From the NCBI GenBank assembly GCA_947247005.1, contig OX365950.1, forward strand, positions 51,188,761 through 51,252,760: a DNA stretch of 64,000 bases, given 5' to 3'. The position numbers and the translations under genes were made by a program. Shown here piece after piece: positions 24,360-36,900 of this stretch. The stretch comes from Spisula solida (lineage: Eukaryota > Mollusca > Bivalvia > Venerida > Mactridae). The notes beneath the pieces are model-generated. The model worked only from the letters and a program-made list of their open reading frames with translations, was not told the DNA's origin and ran no database searches. Each line of letters begins with the position of its first letter. Positions within the stretch are counted from its first letter, which is position 1.

Positions 24360-25650
24360 TTAATATAAAATGGTATATGCATACAGTTTGTTGAAACAAT
24401 TATACAGACAAAATTTCATTGATTTAGATGCATTAAAAAGGAATTTCTAGTCAATTTAAATTTTTCAAATTTTAAGATTTTAAGACTTATGACTTAGTCT
24501 GAATTTCAGTCTGAAAGTGTTTGTGATGAAGTACCCAATCATATTGCTGCACATAGTTGGAACTCTATCAGTATTGAGTATTGTACAAAATAACTTTAAA
24601 ATAATTTGACTGTAATTGAATTTTTGAATTTCTCCGATGATAAATGTATTTTTATAGAAGTTTCTCACGTGTCTGAATTTTTTGCTATTGAATCAACACA
24701 TTTTATACAAAAAAAAAACTACAGAAATTTGTGCAAAATTTTGAAAATTTGTCTTTTAAAGAACTCTTATGTGCCATCTTTTGTATCTACTGACTTTCAA
24801 CTTGCATGCACTACTGCGTCCACACTTTCTATGTTCATATTTTAGTAAGGTTGAATGGTTGAGCCATGTTTAGAATATCTGAGATCTGTTAAACAAATGC
24901 TGATTTATTCCTAGACGAGATTCAAACTTATTTAAATTTCTTAGGACTATGTATTGTACAGAAATGTTCATTATTCTGACAGAAATGGCATTTTTCAGAT
25001 AGAAATGTTTTTCTAAAATGAGAAATCAGTTGTGAACCAATTTAATTTTAGGATATTTTGACTCAATTTCAAACCACCTTGATGTTTTTACTGCGAAAAC
25101 ATGTGAAAGACACTTGGTTCTTTGTGAAAAACATGTGAAAAAGTTCTATCCCTTGAATGTGTTTGTGTCAAATCTATTAAATTCTTTGTATTAAAAATTT
25201 TGTTTAATATGATTAAATGGAGTTTTGTGTGTATATATTGAATTTAGAAAATTTGTAAAAGTTCTATCTGCTAAGAATAGTAAATTTGTACATTTAGAAA
25301 AAGAATAACTTGAAAATTATAAAAAAATGTCTTTACCTTATGTAGACTTAATCATACATAATGAAAAACGTGAGTACTGGCTGTTAATTTATCCCAGGAA
25401 AACAGATTGCCATGTTGAATGACTAGAAAAAATGTTAAAACAATAAAAACCAAACAAACTTGGCTTGTGTAAAATGGATATATTGTAAATGATTGCAATA
25501 ATGTGATACTATATCTTACAAAATTGGATAAAAAATATCTTCTATGCATTATCATATAAAGCACTTATGTACTTTGTAACAAATCTAATAAACTGTTGTA
25601 TTTATTCAGTTTATTGACTATACTGAAACAATACTACTTTACTTCAAGTA
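24360..25650. other. AT-rich stretch, no feature recognised
   Basis: Very AT-rich with short homopolymer runs. I see no exon, no inverted ends and no tandem array here. Confidence 0.5.
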
Positions 25651-26439
25651 TGTATACAGGGTGTTAAAAAAGTTTGTTCTCAAAATTTAAATTTATACTT
25701 AATTTGATCTGAGCTATTAGTCCATGAGCCACCAATAGAAGACCCTCCCCCCCCCTAGGGAATTTTGGTCACTATATTTTTCTGAAAGCATATGGTCCCT
25801 GGAGTATTTTCCTGAAGTCTGCACTTTGGCCATTGGGGCGTTAAGATTTTTTGGGGTAAAACGTCAAAAAATATAAACGAAAAGTACAAATTTTTGGAAT
25901 CGGTTAACTACAATCTTATTTATAATGTTATTTTAAAATAAATCTCTGTAACAGGTAAATATTAACCTGTCCTATCTAGACTAAAAAAATCAGAGTGCTG
26001 CTATTGTGCAAAATGGCTTTTTTTGGGGTAAAATGCTAAAAATTATAAGAGAAAAGTGCGAATTTTTGGAATCTGTGGACTGCATTGGCATTTATTTATA
26101 TTTTTTATAAAAAATACTCTAATTGAAAGATATTATAGTGCAGTTTCATACTGCAAAAAATTAAAGCGATGTTATTACGCAAAGTGTGATATTTTTGGGG
26201 TAAAACATAAAAAAAAATAAACCGAAAAGTGTGAATATTAGGAATCTGTAGATTACAATAAAACCATTCCTATGATAATTTTTTTGTAACTAAATAATAT
26301 TAATGTGATAAATTTGTAGTAACATGCAGTTTAAGATTTCAAATATATATTGCCAGATGAGATACTTTGGGGGAAAATTACAAAAATAATAAATGGAAAG
26401 TGTGAATTTTGGGAATTGGTGTCCTAGTTGTAACTTACG

Positions 26440-28600
26440 ACCATCGGGTACGGACATTCCTAGTCCTAATGGGTATTCAAAATTACATTCTAACCATATA
26501 TAGGCAGTTCTGGTACTGTTGGGTAAATTATTATTAATCCACTAAGTACATCCATTCCTAGTCCTAATTGGTACATACGAATAACCATTACATGCAATGT
26601 TGGTTCTATTTAGCACTAAACAACCCTATACAGACATCAGTTGTCCTATCGGGTATTAACTACCACCATGCACAGACAGTCCTAGTCTAATTTGATAGCA
26701 TAGCCAATACCATTCCTAGTTCTATTTGATATTCAAAACCACCATACTTATACAGATATTGCTGGTCAGGCTGGGTACCCATAACCACTGGTAGGTACAT
26801 TCATTCCTCGTCTCAATGGGTAGTCACACTTACCATGTTCTAATTGGGTACTCGTAACTGCTTATTGAAGTACATACATACCCAGTCATAGTGGTGACTT
26901 ACATATCCATATACAGACATTCCTGGTCCTATTTGGTACTCTAAACCACCATGTACAGGCATTATAGGTGCAATTGGGTACTCATTTCCACCATGTACAT
27001 ATATTGCTGGTCGTAAAGAATACTCATAACCATTAGGTTCAGACATTCTCGTTGGATACGGCCGATCATCAATTGACAACTCAGGCGCGCCATGTGGCTA
27101 CATGCTTGGCCTTATTGACCACTCATAACATATGTACTACTCGAAACCTTCATGTACAAAATCAGTTGTCCGATTGGGAACTACCAACTACTAGGTGCGA
27201 CCATTTGTTGTCATATTGGGTAATCACTACCCCGTGTACAGACTGTGATGTTCTTATTTGATACTCATACATACATTCCTAGTCATAGTGGGTACCCCAA
27301 CTACCATGTACATGATGCCTGGTCCTATTGAATACACAAAACCACAATGTACAGACATTTGTGACTGGGTTGGGCACTAACAACCACTAGGTGCAGTCAT
27401 ATGTTGTTCTATTTGGTCACTGCTACCACCATCTACAGGCAGTCCTGGCCCTATCAGGGATACATAACCACTAGATGCATACATTCATAGTCCTAGTCGG
27501 TACTCAAAACCACTATGTTCATGCATAAGTGGTATAATCGAGTCCTCACAGCCACTATACTCAGCCATTATTGGTCCCTGTGGGTACTGACTACCATGCA
27601 TATACATACATTCCTGTTTAGGATAGAGATACTGAACATCATCATGTTAAGACATCTCTCAATCACTAGTTACATACATTATTGGTCTTATTGAGTACAG
27701 ACAACTATTGGGATCACCCATTCCTTGTCCTATTGACACCATGTAGAGACATTCCTGGTCTTTAAAATTCAGCAGTGAGCACGCCTAACCCTCAGCTGTG
27801 ACCACTTATTTCATCAAATTGGGTAATCACTAACCCCATGTACATGAAGCATGGTCTAATTAGATACTCATATCGACTAGGTACATACATTTCAAGTCCT
27901 AGTGGGTACCCACAACTATCATGTCCCATGCATTCCTTGTCCTATTCGATACTCCAAACCACAATGTACAGACGATTGCAGACGGATTATGTACTAACAA
28001 CCACAAGGAGTGGTCATTTTTTGTCTGATTGGGTCATGATTACCACGATGTACAGACAGTCCTGACTTTATTAGGTACTCATAACCACTGGATACATACA
28101 TTCCTAGACTAAGTGGGTACCCATAACCACCATGTACATGCATAAGAAGTGTGATAAAGTACTTGCAGCTACAATACACAACCATTATAGGTCCTATTGG
28201 GTACCCACTACCATCATTTACTAGTACATGTACATACATTCATGGTATCATTTGGTATGCATAGCCACTATTCCGGATCCTGCTATGCACATACATTACT
28301 GGTCTTGTTGGGTACAGACAACCATTAGGAGCACCCATTCCTCGTCCTATTGACGACTTAGTGCCTAAGTAGAACATTCCTGGTCTTGTTAGGCAACCAT
28401 AAACACTGGGTAAATGAGTCCTAGTCCATGTATGTATTCACGACCACCTTGCACATAAACTCCTAGTCGTATTAGGTACTCATAACCATTAGGTACATCC
28501 ATCCTAGTCGTAATGGGTACCCACAACCACCGTGTTCATGCATACTTGGTTGTATTTGGTACTCATAACCACTAGGTGCATCAATTAGAGGGTACCCAAT
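26440..28600. repeat. Degenerate 42-46 bp minisatellite
   Basis: Roughly fifty diverged units of the type CATTCCTAGTCCTATTGGGT then ACTCATAACCACC and ATGTACATA. It fills the centre of the 25657-29977 element. Short frames on the minus strand repeat VHGG-EYPI-like peptides, which follow from the repeat and are not called as genes. Confidence 0.8.
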
Positions 28601-28862
28601 ACCACTGTTTTCAATACTTTAGTCATTTTGGCGGCCATTTTGATGGCCATTTTGATGGCCATTTTCCATAATAGACCCACCTTTTGTGCATTTAAATGTT
28701 AAAATACATTTTGGGAATATGCCTTTATTGGTATTCACAATTGCAATTAAAATACAGTAAGGCACAATGTGTTATAGCATTATCAGTTAAGTGAATACAT
28801 CGTTACAATTTGTACACCATTTAAAAGCAGGGGAGATAATCTTATTTTTGCTTTTCCTGCTG

Positions 28863-29560
28863 AACGCCCCAATGTCTGAAGTGCAGACTTTGGGAAAAGT
28901 ATTGGTAGGTCAAAGCCTTACATAATTACCAAAAAAAAGATCAATGACACTGTATTCTGCCATTAAAGTGTACCGATTCTCAAAATTTGCACTTTTTCAT
29001 GTATTTTTTAATGTTTTACCCCAAAAATATCCCATTTGCATAATAACACGGGACTAAAATTTTGCAGACTTAAATTATGAATTAATATCAACCCATGAAA
29101 GTGTTAAATTACAAAATAACTTACTAAATGTGATAGTAATAAACCAATTCCAGAAATTAACACTTTCGTTCATATTTTTAACGTTTTACCCCAAAAAATC
29201 TTAACGCCCCAATGTCTGAAGTGCAGACTTTGGGAAAAGTATTGGTAGGTCAAAGCCTTACATAATAACCAAAAAAAAAGATCAATGACATTGTATTCTG
29301 CCATTAAAGTGTACCGATTCTCAAAATTTGCACTTTTTTATGTATTTTTTAATGTTTTACCCAAAAAATATCCCATTTTGCATAATTACACGGGACTAGA
29401 ATTTTGCAGACTTAAACTATGAGTTAATATCAACCCATGAAAGTGTTTAATTACAAAATAACTTACTAAATGTGATAGTAATTAACCAATTCCAGAAATT
29501 CACACTTTCGTTCATATTTTTAACGTTTTACCCCAAAAAATCTTAACGCCCCAACGGCCA
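28863..29560. repeat. 340-bp direct repeat inside the right arm of the TIR element
   Basis: AACGCCCCAATGTCTGAAGT at 28863 recurs at 29203 and, diverged, at 29545 (offsets 340 and 342). The two full units are nearly identical, including GTATTGGTAGGTCAAAGCC and CATCAACCCATGAAAGTG-like blocks. Inverted, older relatives lie in the left arm at about 25830-26400. Confidence 0.85.
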
Positions 29561-30179
29561 AAGTGCAGACTTTGGAAAAATACTCTACTGGTCATACACT
29601 TTCAGAAAAATATAGTGTCCGAAATTCCCTAGGGGGGGGGAGGGTTTACCCCACTGGCCCATGGACTATATGTACTCAGTGTACAATTTCAATTTCTTAC
29701 TCTAAAAGCTTCATTTTTTACCAGAAAGATAAGAACAAAGGTAGAACCCTCTGGAATTTAACCTAAAAATTGTCATTCTTCTGACGTTAAAAAACTAAAA
29801 TATTTGATCTTGAACAATGATTCATTTCTTGCGCTAATAGCTTCATTTAATGCCAGAAAGATAAGAATAATGGCGCAATGATCTGAAATTTAACCTGAAC
29901 ATTTTACATTCTTCTGACATCAGAAAAAACTAACTATTGAAACTTGATCATTGAGAATGATCTTTTGTAACACACTGTATATAACATGATACCATAATGT
30001 TGTGTGACTGTATATGACTTATTTTGTTGGTATGAATGTCGATTCTTTTGGTAATGTTGTTGTTATTGTAATGTTACTTGCATTTAAAAGATGCACTTTT
30101 TAAATTAAACTATTACTGTTGAAAAGTTTGTTGTATATGTTGGTCTGTGAATTAGACACGTTGCTCCATCGCAAAGTTA

Positions 30180-30450
30180 TTATGCCCCCCCCCCCATCTT
30201 TGATGAGGGGGTATATTGCTTTGCAGTGTCATGTCAGTCGGTCTGTTGGTAGATGAAATGGTTTCCATTCAATAACTTGAGAACGCTTTGCCCTAGGATC
30301 TTCAAACTTTACTTGGAGGTTGGCCAGCAACAGTAGATGGACCCTTTTGGTCCGTCAGTAGGTCAAAGGTCAAGGATACTGTGACCTTTACCATTTGTGA
30401 CTATTGGGCTGTCATGGGGGCATACTTACAAACATCTCTTGTTAGTTAAA
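30180..30450 (+). repeat. GATGAGGGGGTAT dispersed repeat, second copy
   Basis: Starts at a poly-C run followed by ATCTTTGATGAGGGGGTAT, continues with a GTCGGTCTG tract, CTTTGCCCTAGGATCTTC and AGGTCAAAGGTCAAGG. Same family as 15795-16105. Confidence 0.75.
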
Positions 30451-30589
30451 CCACGAACAAGATAATATTAACACATCAAGCAGGGACAAAGCAGCTTTCA
30501 AAATTCAGGCCTAATAATTATCCTTTGGGACATGGACACCTTCGATAAAGGACTTTGAAAATACAGCCATTTGAGACAAGGTTCAAAAG

Positions 30590-30728
30590 CACTCCGTAGC
30601 TCTATGGTTAGCACGCTTGCTATGTAATCTGGCGACCCGTGTTTAAATACGGGTGGAGGCACTCGCATCCCTGCCATACTTCAGCAGAAAGCTGACTGGC
30701 AAATAAAGGCTGTGCTCGGCATTTTAAA
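30590..30728 (+). mobile_element. tRNA-derived SINE
   Basis: The head is tRNA-like: CCGTAGCTCTATGGTTAGCA contains the A box and GTGTTTAAATAC the B box position. The tail contains CTGACTGGCAAATAAAGGCT and GCTCGGCATTTT, followed by an A-run. The same head and tail occur at 47167. It lies just downstream of the left FAS1 gene. Confidence 0.8.
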
Positions 30729-30980
30729 AAAAATCAGACAAAAACTACCAATTCACACCATGCTCCAAAGCAGAACCAAGAATAGACTTGAACTACATAG
30801 TCTTAAAAAACTATAAAAGGATAAACAGAACCTCCTTAAGTTAGGACAACAACTCAGAAGGCTTATCTCTCTAACTGAAGGCAACTATATATTTGTTAAG
30901 ACTTAAACACATAATAACAAACAGTTATGATTTTATTATTGAAGACACTCAATGACAGAGCCATGTTTTACACAGTAATA

Positions 30981-33900
30981 TTATCCACTGGTGGTGGTGT
31001 TTTTGATGATCGCCTGCAGAAGATCGACAGGATAGAGTACGTGGTCTATAGCGTGGATCACACCATTACTGGCAGGAATGTTAGCTTCTGTAACGTTAGC
31101 AAGACCATCTACCTTCACACCTGATAAATAAAATAACATATATATACATACATATACACATGGTTTCAAATTATCTGAGTGTACCCTTTGTATAGAGGTT
31201 GTGCAGCAACGGATATGACGTCATAAGAACTGGTACATTTGTATTCGTGTTTACTTTTATTGCTCAAGAAAAACTGGATACCAGCTTTCGGTACGTCATA
31301 TCCGTTGCGGTTAAACATGGCCGCTGCACAACCTTCTCTATACATAGGGTTCACTCAGAAAATTTGAAACCATGTGCCTATGATACAAACGTCCATATAC
31401 AAATGTAGCAGACACGCGATCAATACTTTTACAATGTACATGTCCTTTTTTGGTTTGGCGTCATACATATATGTACACTGCAAAGCGCGCATCGTCAGCA
31501 ATCTTAAAAATATGTTCCTCCTCGTTAGCCTGGTTGTAGAGCACCCGCTTCGAGTGCGGGAGGTCCCATGTTCGATCTCAGACTGCGTCATACCAAATAA
31601 AAATGGTACCAGAAATTCCCTTGCTAGACGATCAGCAATAAAGTGAAACTTGCTTCTCTACTCTCATACCTTCGTGGCGATAGATAACACCAAGAATGAT
31701 GTGCCAATAGTGTGCCGCAAGTAAATATAAGTTGGAAAAAGTAACACGTTCCATTAACACTGGATATAGAAGTCCCATTGTATAAACCTGTTTAAAAATC
31801 AAGCACATGTAATTGGAAAAACAACGGGTTCAGTTATAACAAGTGACACGTTCAATATTCTCATTTCGCGCAGAAAATTGCTGGAACCAGCCATCTATTG
31901 TGAGTCTTTCTATAGTACATGTATGCAAGTTTACATAGCTTGACATTTATGCATAGAAACCTCCGTGTTAGTTCAAGTTATGCCTGCATTTCATCTGTAA
32001 AAGAAACCAAACATGCCAAATGATGTAAGAATGTAAGTTGGAGTCAAACCTTGTCCTGGTAAATTTATGGTGATTGGTGCGCCATGTAGAGTATAGAGCT
32101 TCTGTCCATCCTGTAACTGATAACTGTATCTTTGTCCGGGTACAATATGGTATTTTAACACCTCTGGAATAAAGACAAGTACATGCATTCAACATCTTTT
32201 TTAATTGAAAGCTATTCTTTGCAAGCCATGCCAATACTTTGAACAATGTGGTATTTTAACACCTCTGTAATGTAATTTATATAAGAAAGACCGAGTTTGC
32301 AAGCTCTTTCAGTTTCTGATAATTTCGCAGTTGCAATAGGAATTTTACCACAAATCCTTTTATTAATGTAGGGTTAACGCATGCTTTTTCGGGTTATAAC
32401 ATCTGCAGAGTCCCGAGGGACGGTTGGTGCCCAAGCCCGCCAGGCACCAGGCGAGGGCACCAACGCTCCCGAGGGACTCTGCCTATGTTTTAAAGCGAAA
32501 AAACATGCGTAAACGCTATTATAGCATATAAAACATCAATTAATGCGATTGAATGTCAAAATAATGATATTTTGGCGGGAGATTTTGTGACGACGTCGCC
32601 ATAACAAACGTAACGTCATACCAGTTATTATTATGCACGTCGACTTCCGGTATCGGCAAATACCAAGAAAACATGGATACTGCGGGTTTGTTAAAATATA
32701 TAATTTAAATATTATAGAAAACTAATAAGTACATAGAAATAAAATGGGAATAACTGTTCATATGAAGCTGTACAACCTTTATAGCCGCCGGTGCGGCCCT
32801 GAAATGAGCATATGTAAAACTGGACGTTAACAGCGCGTGAATCTTTATGTTTACGCATGGTTTTCGTCCCGTTAACGTATGGGCAAAATCACCGTTTTTA
32901 TGCTATAATGCATGTAATTCATGACCAGGCAATTGGAATTATATCCCAAAACACGTACGTTCTTCAAATTCGCCTAAACAACTCAAAACGTTCTAATTGC
33001 AATGAGTGTTACATAAGATGATGTTCCTTAACATGTTTGTTAATCTAACAACAATTGTCACATCTGTAAAGTGCATTGTTACATTGTATTTCATACCATT
33101 ACTTTAATATCATGCCATTCTGTTGTTTCTTCTCAAGATTTTTTTCCAAATACAAATGTATATTTAATCTTTTGTGCATGTTTTATTGTGTACATGTATT
33201 ACTGTAAATTATTGCATACATTTCAATCAAATGTCGTTATTATTACTACTAAGGAGCACATATGTTTCGTTTTTCCTGACAACGAATCAATAGTGTTCAT
33301 CGACAGATCATATGACCAATCACATAACCAAGTTTGAATACCATAGCAACTGCACATGTGTAATAATCGCAAAGACAATGTGTGCGCCAAAACATGCGCA
33401 GTGGAAAGTAACCAATGTTACATTACACAAGGTGTCTACTGCCATACCCACAGTGATTTCGGATTTGATATAAATGAATTACCATAGTAAATACTGCGAA
33501 AGTTTGGAGTATCCCGATTGATATCATTCAAATGCGAGTACCGTCCGAAAGCCAAGTCTGTTGGTGCAAAGATAGTATACTCGCCGGCTGAAAGATAAGA
33601 TACAAGTGCATTATGAAATGAACTAGCAGACAATAAATACCAGAATAAGCTATGAGGATGATGATGATGATGTTATATTATATACAAATTTTGTGCAACT
33701 AATTTACCATTCTGATCACCTAGGCCTTTACGCATTTATTTACCGGAGACAAACGGAAATGGCCGAGCTTTCACGATTACTAATTTACATACTGCTTATC
33801 TTCCGACCGTAAAGAGTGACAACTGTAAAGTAATTGAAGCTGGTAGAACAACACCGATACAGCTTAAACATAATGAAATCGATGGCACCACTTTGTGAAA

Positions 33901-36900
33901 TTTCATTGTACATAACTGCAGTTTAAAAAGTGACCGTTTTTAATAGTATGTGAATGCCATCCTGCAAAGCTTTTGTAAGAAATTGCATGGTTTGTATTTT
34001 GCTTCAAATATTTGGTGCAGATTCGGCCTTTTTACATGTTACAGGTCAAATAACGTGTCTCAAAAGCGAACTTGCACCTTTCAACAACTGTAATATGTCG
34101 AAGATACAGTATGTTTGGTGTTGCACATGCTGCTGTAGGCTTTCTGATTGGTAGGTGGTGTCGGTATTTTGCAGAAGTCTTTACGATTACATTGATGTAA
34201 AAATCCCAAATTGATGCCATTGACATGTAACACTAGTGCGATAAATTGTAATACAAAAACAAACATTTGTCGTTTCTGATGATTATTTGATGGATCATAT
34301 TTGACAGACCGTTTACTTACGTTTGTTATATATTAGTTATAATATCTATTGTTAAATTTTACTCTCTTTTTTTACCAATATTAAAAATGTCAAATTAAGC
34401 CTATCTCCCATCATCTTTCAAGTGCATGAAGGGGGGGGGGGGGGGGGGGTAGGATTCTTTAGACATAAAGCCTTATTTATTTGTGTTACCTAATCAAAAT
34501 CAAGCCTTATTTACTTTAAAAGTTCTTTGTTGTTATGTTTATATTTTCAATCCATTTTGTTTTATCTGTGATTCATATGTCATGTTATATGACCCTTGAT
34601 TGGAATTAAACTTTATCTTATCTTATCTGTTTACTTTATACATGTATGTTGTGTTATATGTTTAAACGCTTTCGTGCATCGAAGTCATGGAACTTGATTT
34701 AATAATCCATAGCATAAATATAGTCAGTTAGTGACTGTTCTTCTACTGCAATTTTATAATAGTTTAATACCTCGTAAATCGCTTAAGAGTCATACACAGA
34801 GTTTACTAGTCATGTGTTTGCGAAACATAATTCTATTGGCTAATAACTTTATTAAGAACAATTTTAAGCTATAGAAACATAACTGAAACAAAACGACATC
34901 GGTATGTTTGTTCTGTATGTAACTTGTATCATAGTTTAAATGTGGACGTGGTGGTGGAGGTGCAACACCCATCGCAGTATTACAGTTATCACAAACTTTT
35001 CCAGTGCATTATTGCAGTTATTGCACTCATTTCTGCGGTAATAATCGGATATGATGCACATTTCTAGTTAACATGTACGGACTATAGTCTGGTTCCCGTC
35101 CCAAAATCTTACATTACGTTAGATTCCAAACTGTAAGATTTGGGACGGGAATCAGACTAGCACGGACCATAGTTTGAGTACAGCCACGTGACCATGGTGA
35201 TATACGTACCGGCAATAAGTGGTTCCAAATCAGTGAGTAGAAGAAAGAGGAAGTACTCCTTGAATATATCATCTCTCTCCAACAGGACAGCTGCCAGATT
35301 GAGTGTACTGAAGATTGGGGGAATCATGACAGACTCTATGCCGTGGATTATACCATTGTTACAGACAATGTCACTGTTGACGGAGTCTACTCTCGAGGAA
35401 TTATTTAAGATCACACCCTGTACAACAAACAATATATTTCTATACTGACCCTCTCTGGGCCATACAACAAACAATATATTATTATACTACCCTCTTCGGG
35501 CTTGTTTGTCCCTAAGGCCATACAACAAACAATATATTATTATACTACCCTCTTCGGGCTTGTTTATCCCTAAGGCCATAAAACAAACAATATATTATTA
35601 TACTACCCTCTTCGGGCTGGTTTGCCCCTAAGGCCATACAACAAACAATATATTATTATACTACCCTCGTCGGGCTTGTTTGTCCCTAAGGCCATACAAC
35701 AAACAATATATTATTATACTACCCTCTTCGGGCTTGTTTGTCCCTAAGGCCATACAACAAACAATATATTATTATACTACCCTCTTCGGGCTGGTTTGCC
35801 CCTAAGGCCATACAACAAACAATATATTAATATACTACCCTCTTCGGGCTTGTTTGTCCCTAAGGCCATACAACAAACAATATATTATTATACTACCCTC
35901 TTCGGGCTTGTTTGTCCCTAAGGCCATACAACAAACAATATATTATTATACTACCCTCTTCGGGCTTGTTTGTCCCTAAGGCCATACAACAAACAATATA
36001 TTATTATACTACCCTCTTCGGGCTTGTTTGTCCCTAAGGCCATACAACAAACAATATATTATTATACTACCCTCTTCGGGCTGGTTTGCCCCTAAGGCCA
36101 TACAGCAAACAATATATTATTATACTACCCTCTTCGGGCAGGTTTGCCCCTAAGGCCATACAGCAAATAATATACATTGTACTACTAGACTATAGTGCGT
36201 CCAGGATAATGTGATGTTTACTAACATGGATCGGTTTGATCATCTGTTGACAAATTGGGTTTTGCAAATTACTAAAGTAATCAGATATTATCAGTTTTGT
36301 ACTTAAAACATCACTGGTAAATCGTGCACATCTGATTAATCAACCTTTTTGTAATATACCAAATTTCCGCGCCTTTCTCATTATCATGGGCGCACTATAA
36401 TCCTCTTAGGCCTGGTTTGCCCCTAAGGCCATACAACAAACAATACTACAGACATTCTGCATGGCAGGTTTTGGCAGAAATATGTCGCCATAAGTTTTGG
36501 ATATTGTTTTTACATGTTCTATAACACAGCATATTGGTAACTGTGCGGACGTAAAAGCTATCTGTTGGATATTGTGTCATGTCATTGTGGTCAGTGTTGT
36601 TTTTATGTTTTCTGTGCTTGGCTGTTTCAGTTGAGTAGTGCATTCCCTGTCCGATTTCTTACTATCCGAAAGTTTTCTCACTCACAATTTGAAGCATAAT
36701 GTATACAGCGTTACGTGGCATCCGAGTTGAGACGTTTTAGTTGCAGTGCGAGGTGTGATGAATGAGAAGGAGATAAGGCTAGAACATTACTTCTTTCGAC
36801 ATTTTCAGCAATTCTGTTAGTTGATGGAGCAAGGACGAAGGTGCAATGAACTCTGTTTAAATAGAAACTTTGGCGTCGTAATAATACCATACATATTCAA

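Larger units (their letters stand above)
25657..29977. mobile_element. 4.3-kb TIR element with TA flanks, filled with a minisatellite
   Basis: The left end CAGGGTGTTAAAAAAG and the right end, read inverted, CAGTGTGTTACAAAAG are each preceded by TA (25655-25656; 29978-29979). This fits a Tc1/mariner-type TA target duplication. Subterminal blocks are also mirrored: CCTAGGGAATTTTGGTCACT near 25755 and its counterpart near 29610, and TTGGGGCGTTAAGATTTTTT near 25833 and near 29535. No transposase frame is visible, so it is non-autonomous. Confidence 0.75.

Noticed and set aside
26840..28239. Tyr/Gly-rich short frames on the minus strand
   Set aside because: Peptide periodicity follows the 42-46 bp minisatellite; stops and frame changes interrupt it every few units.
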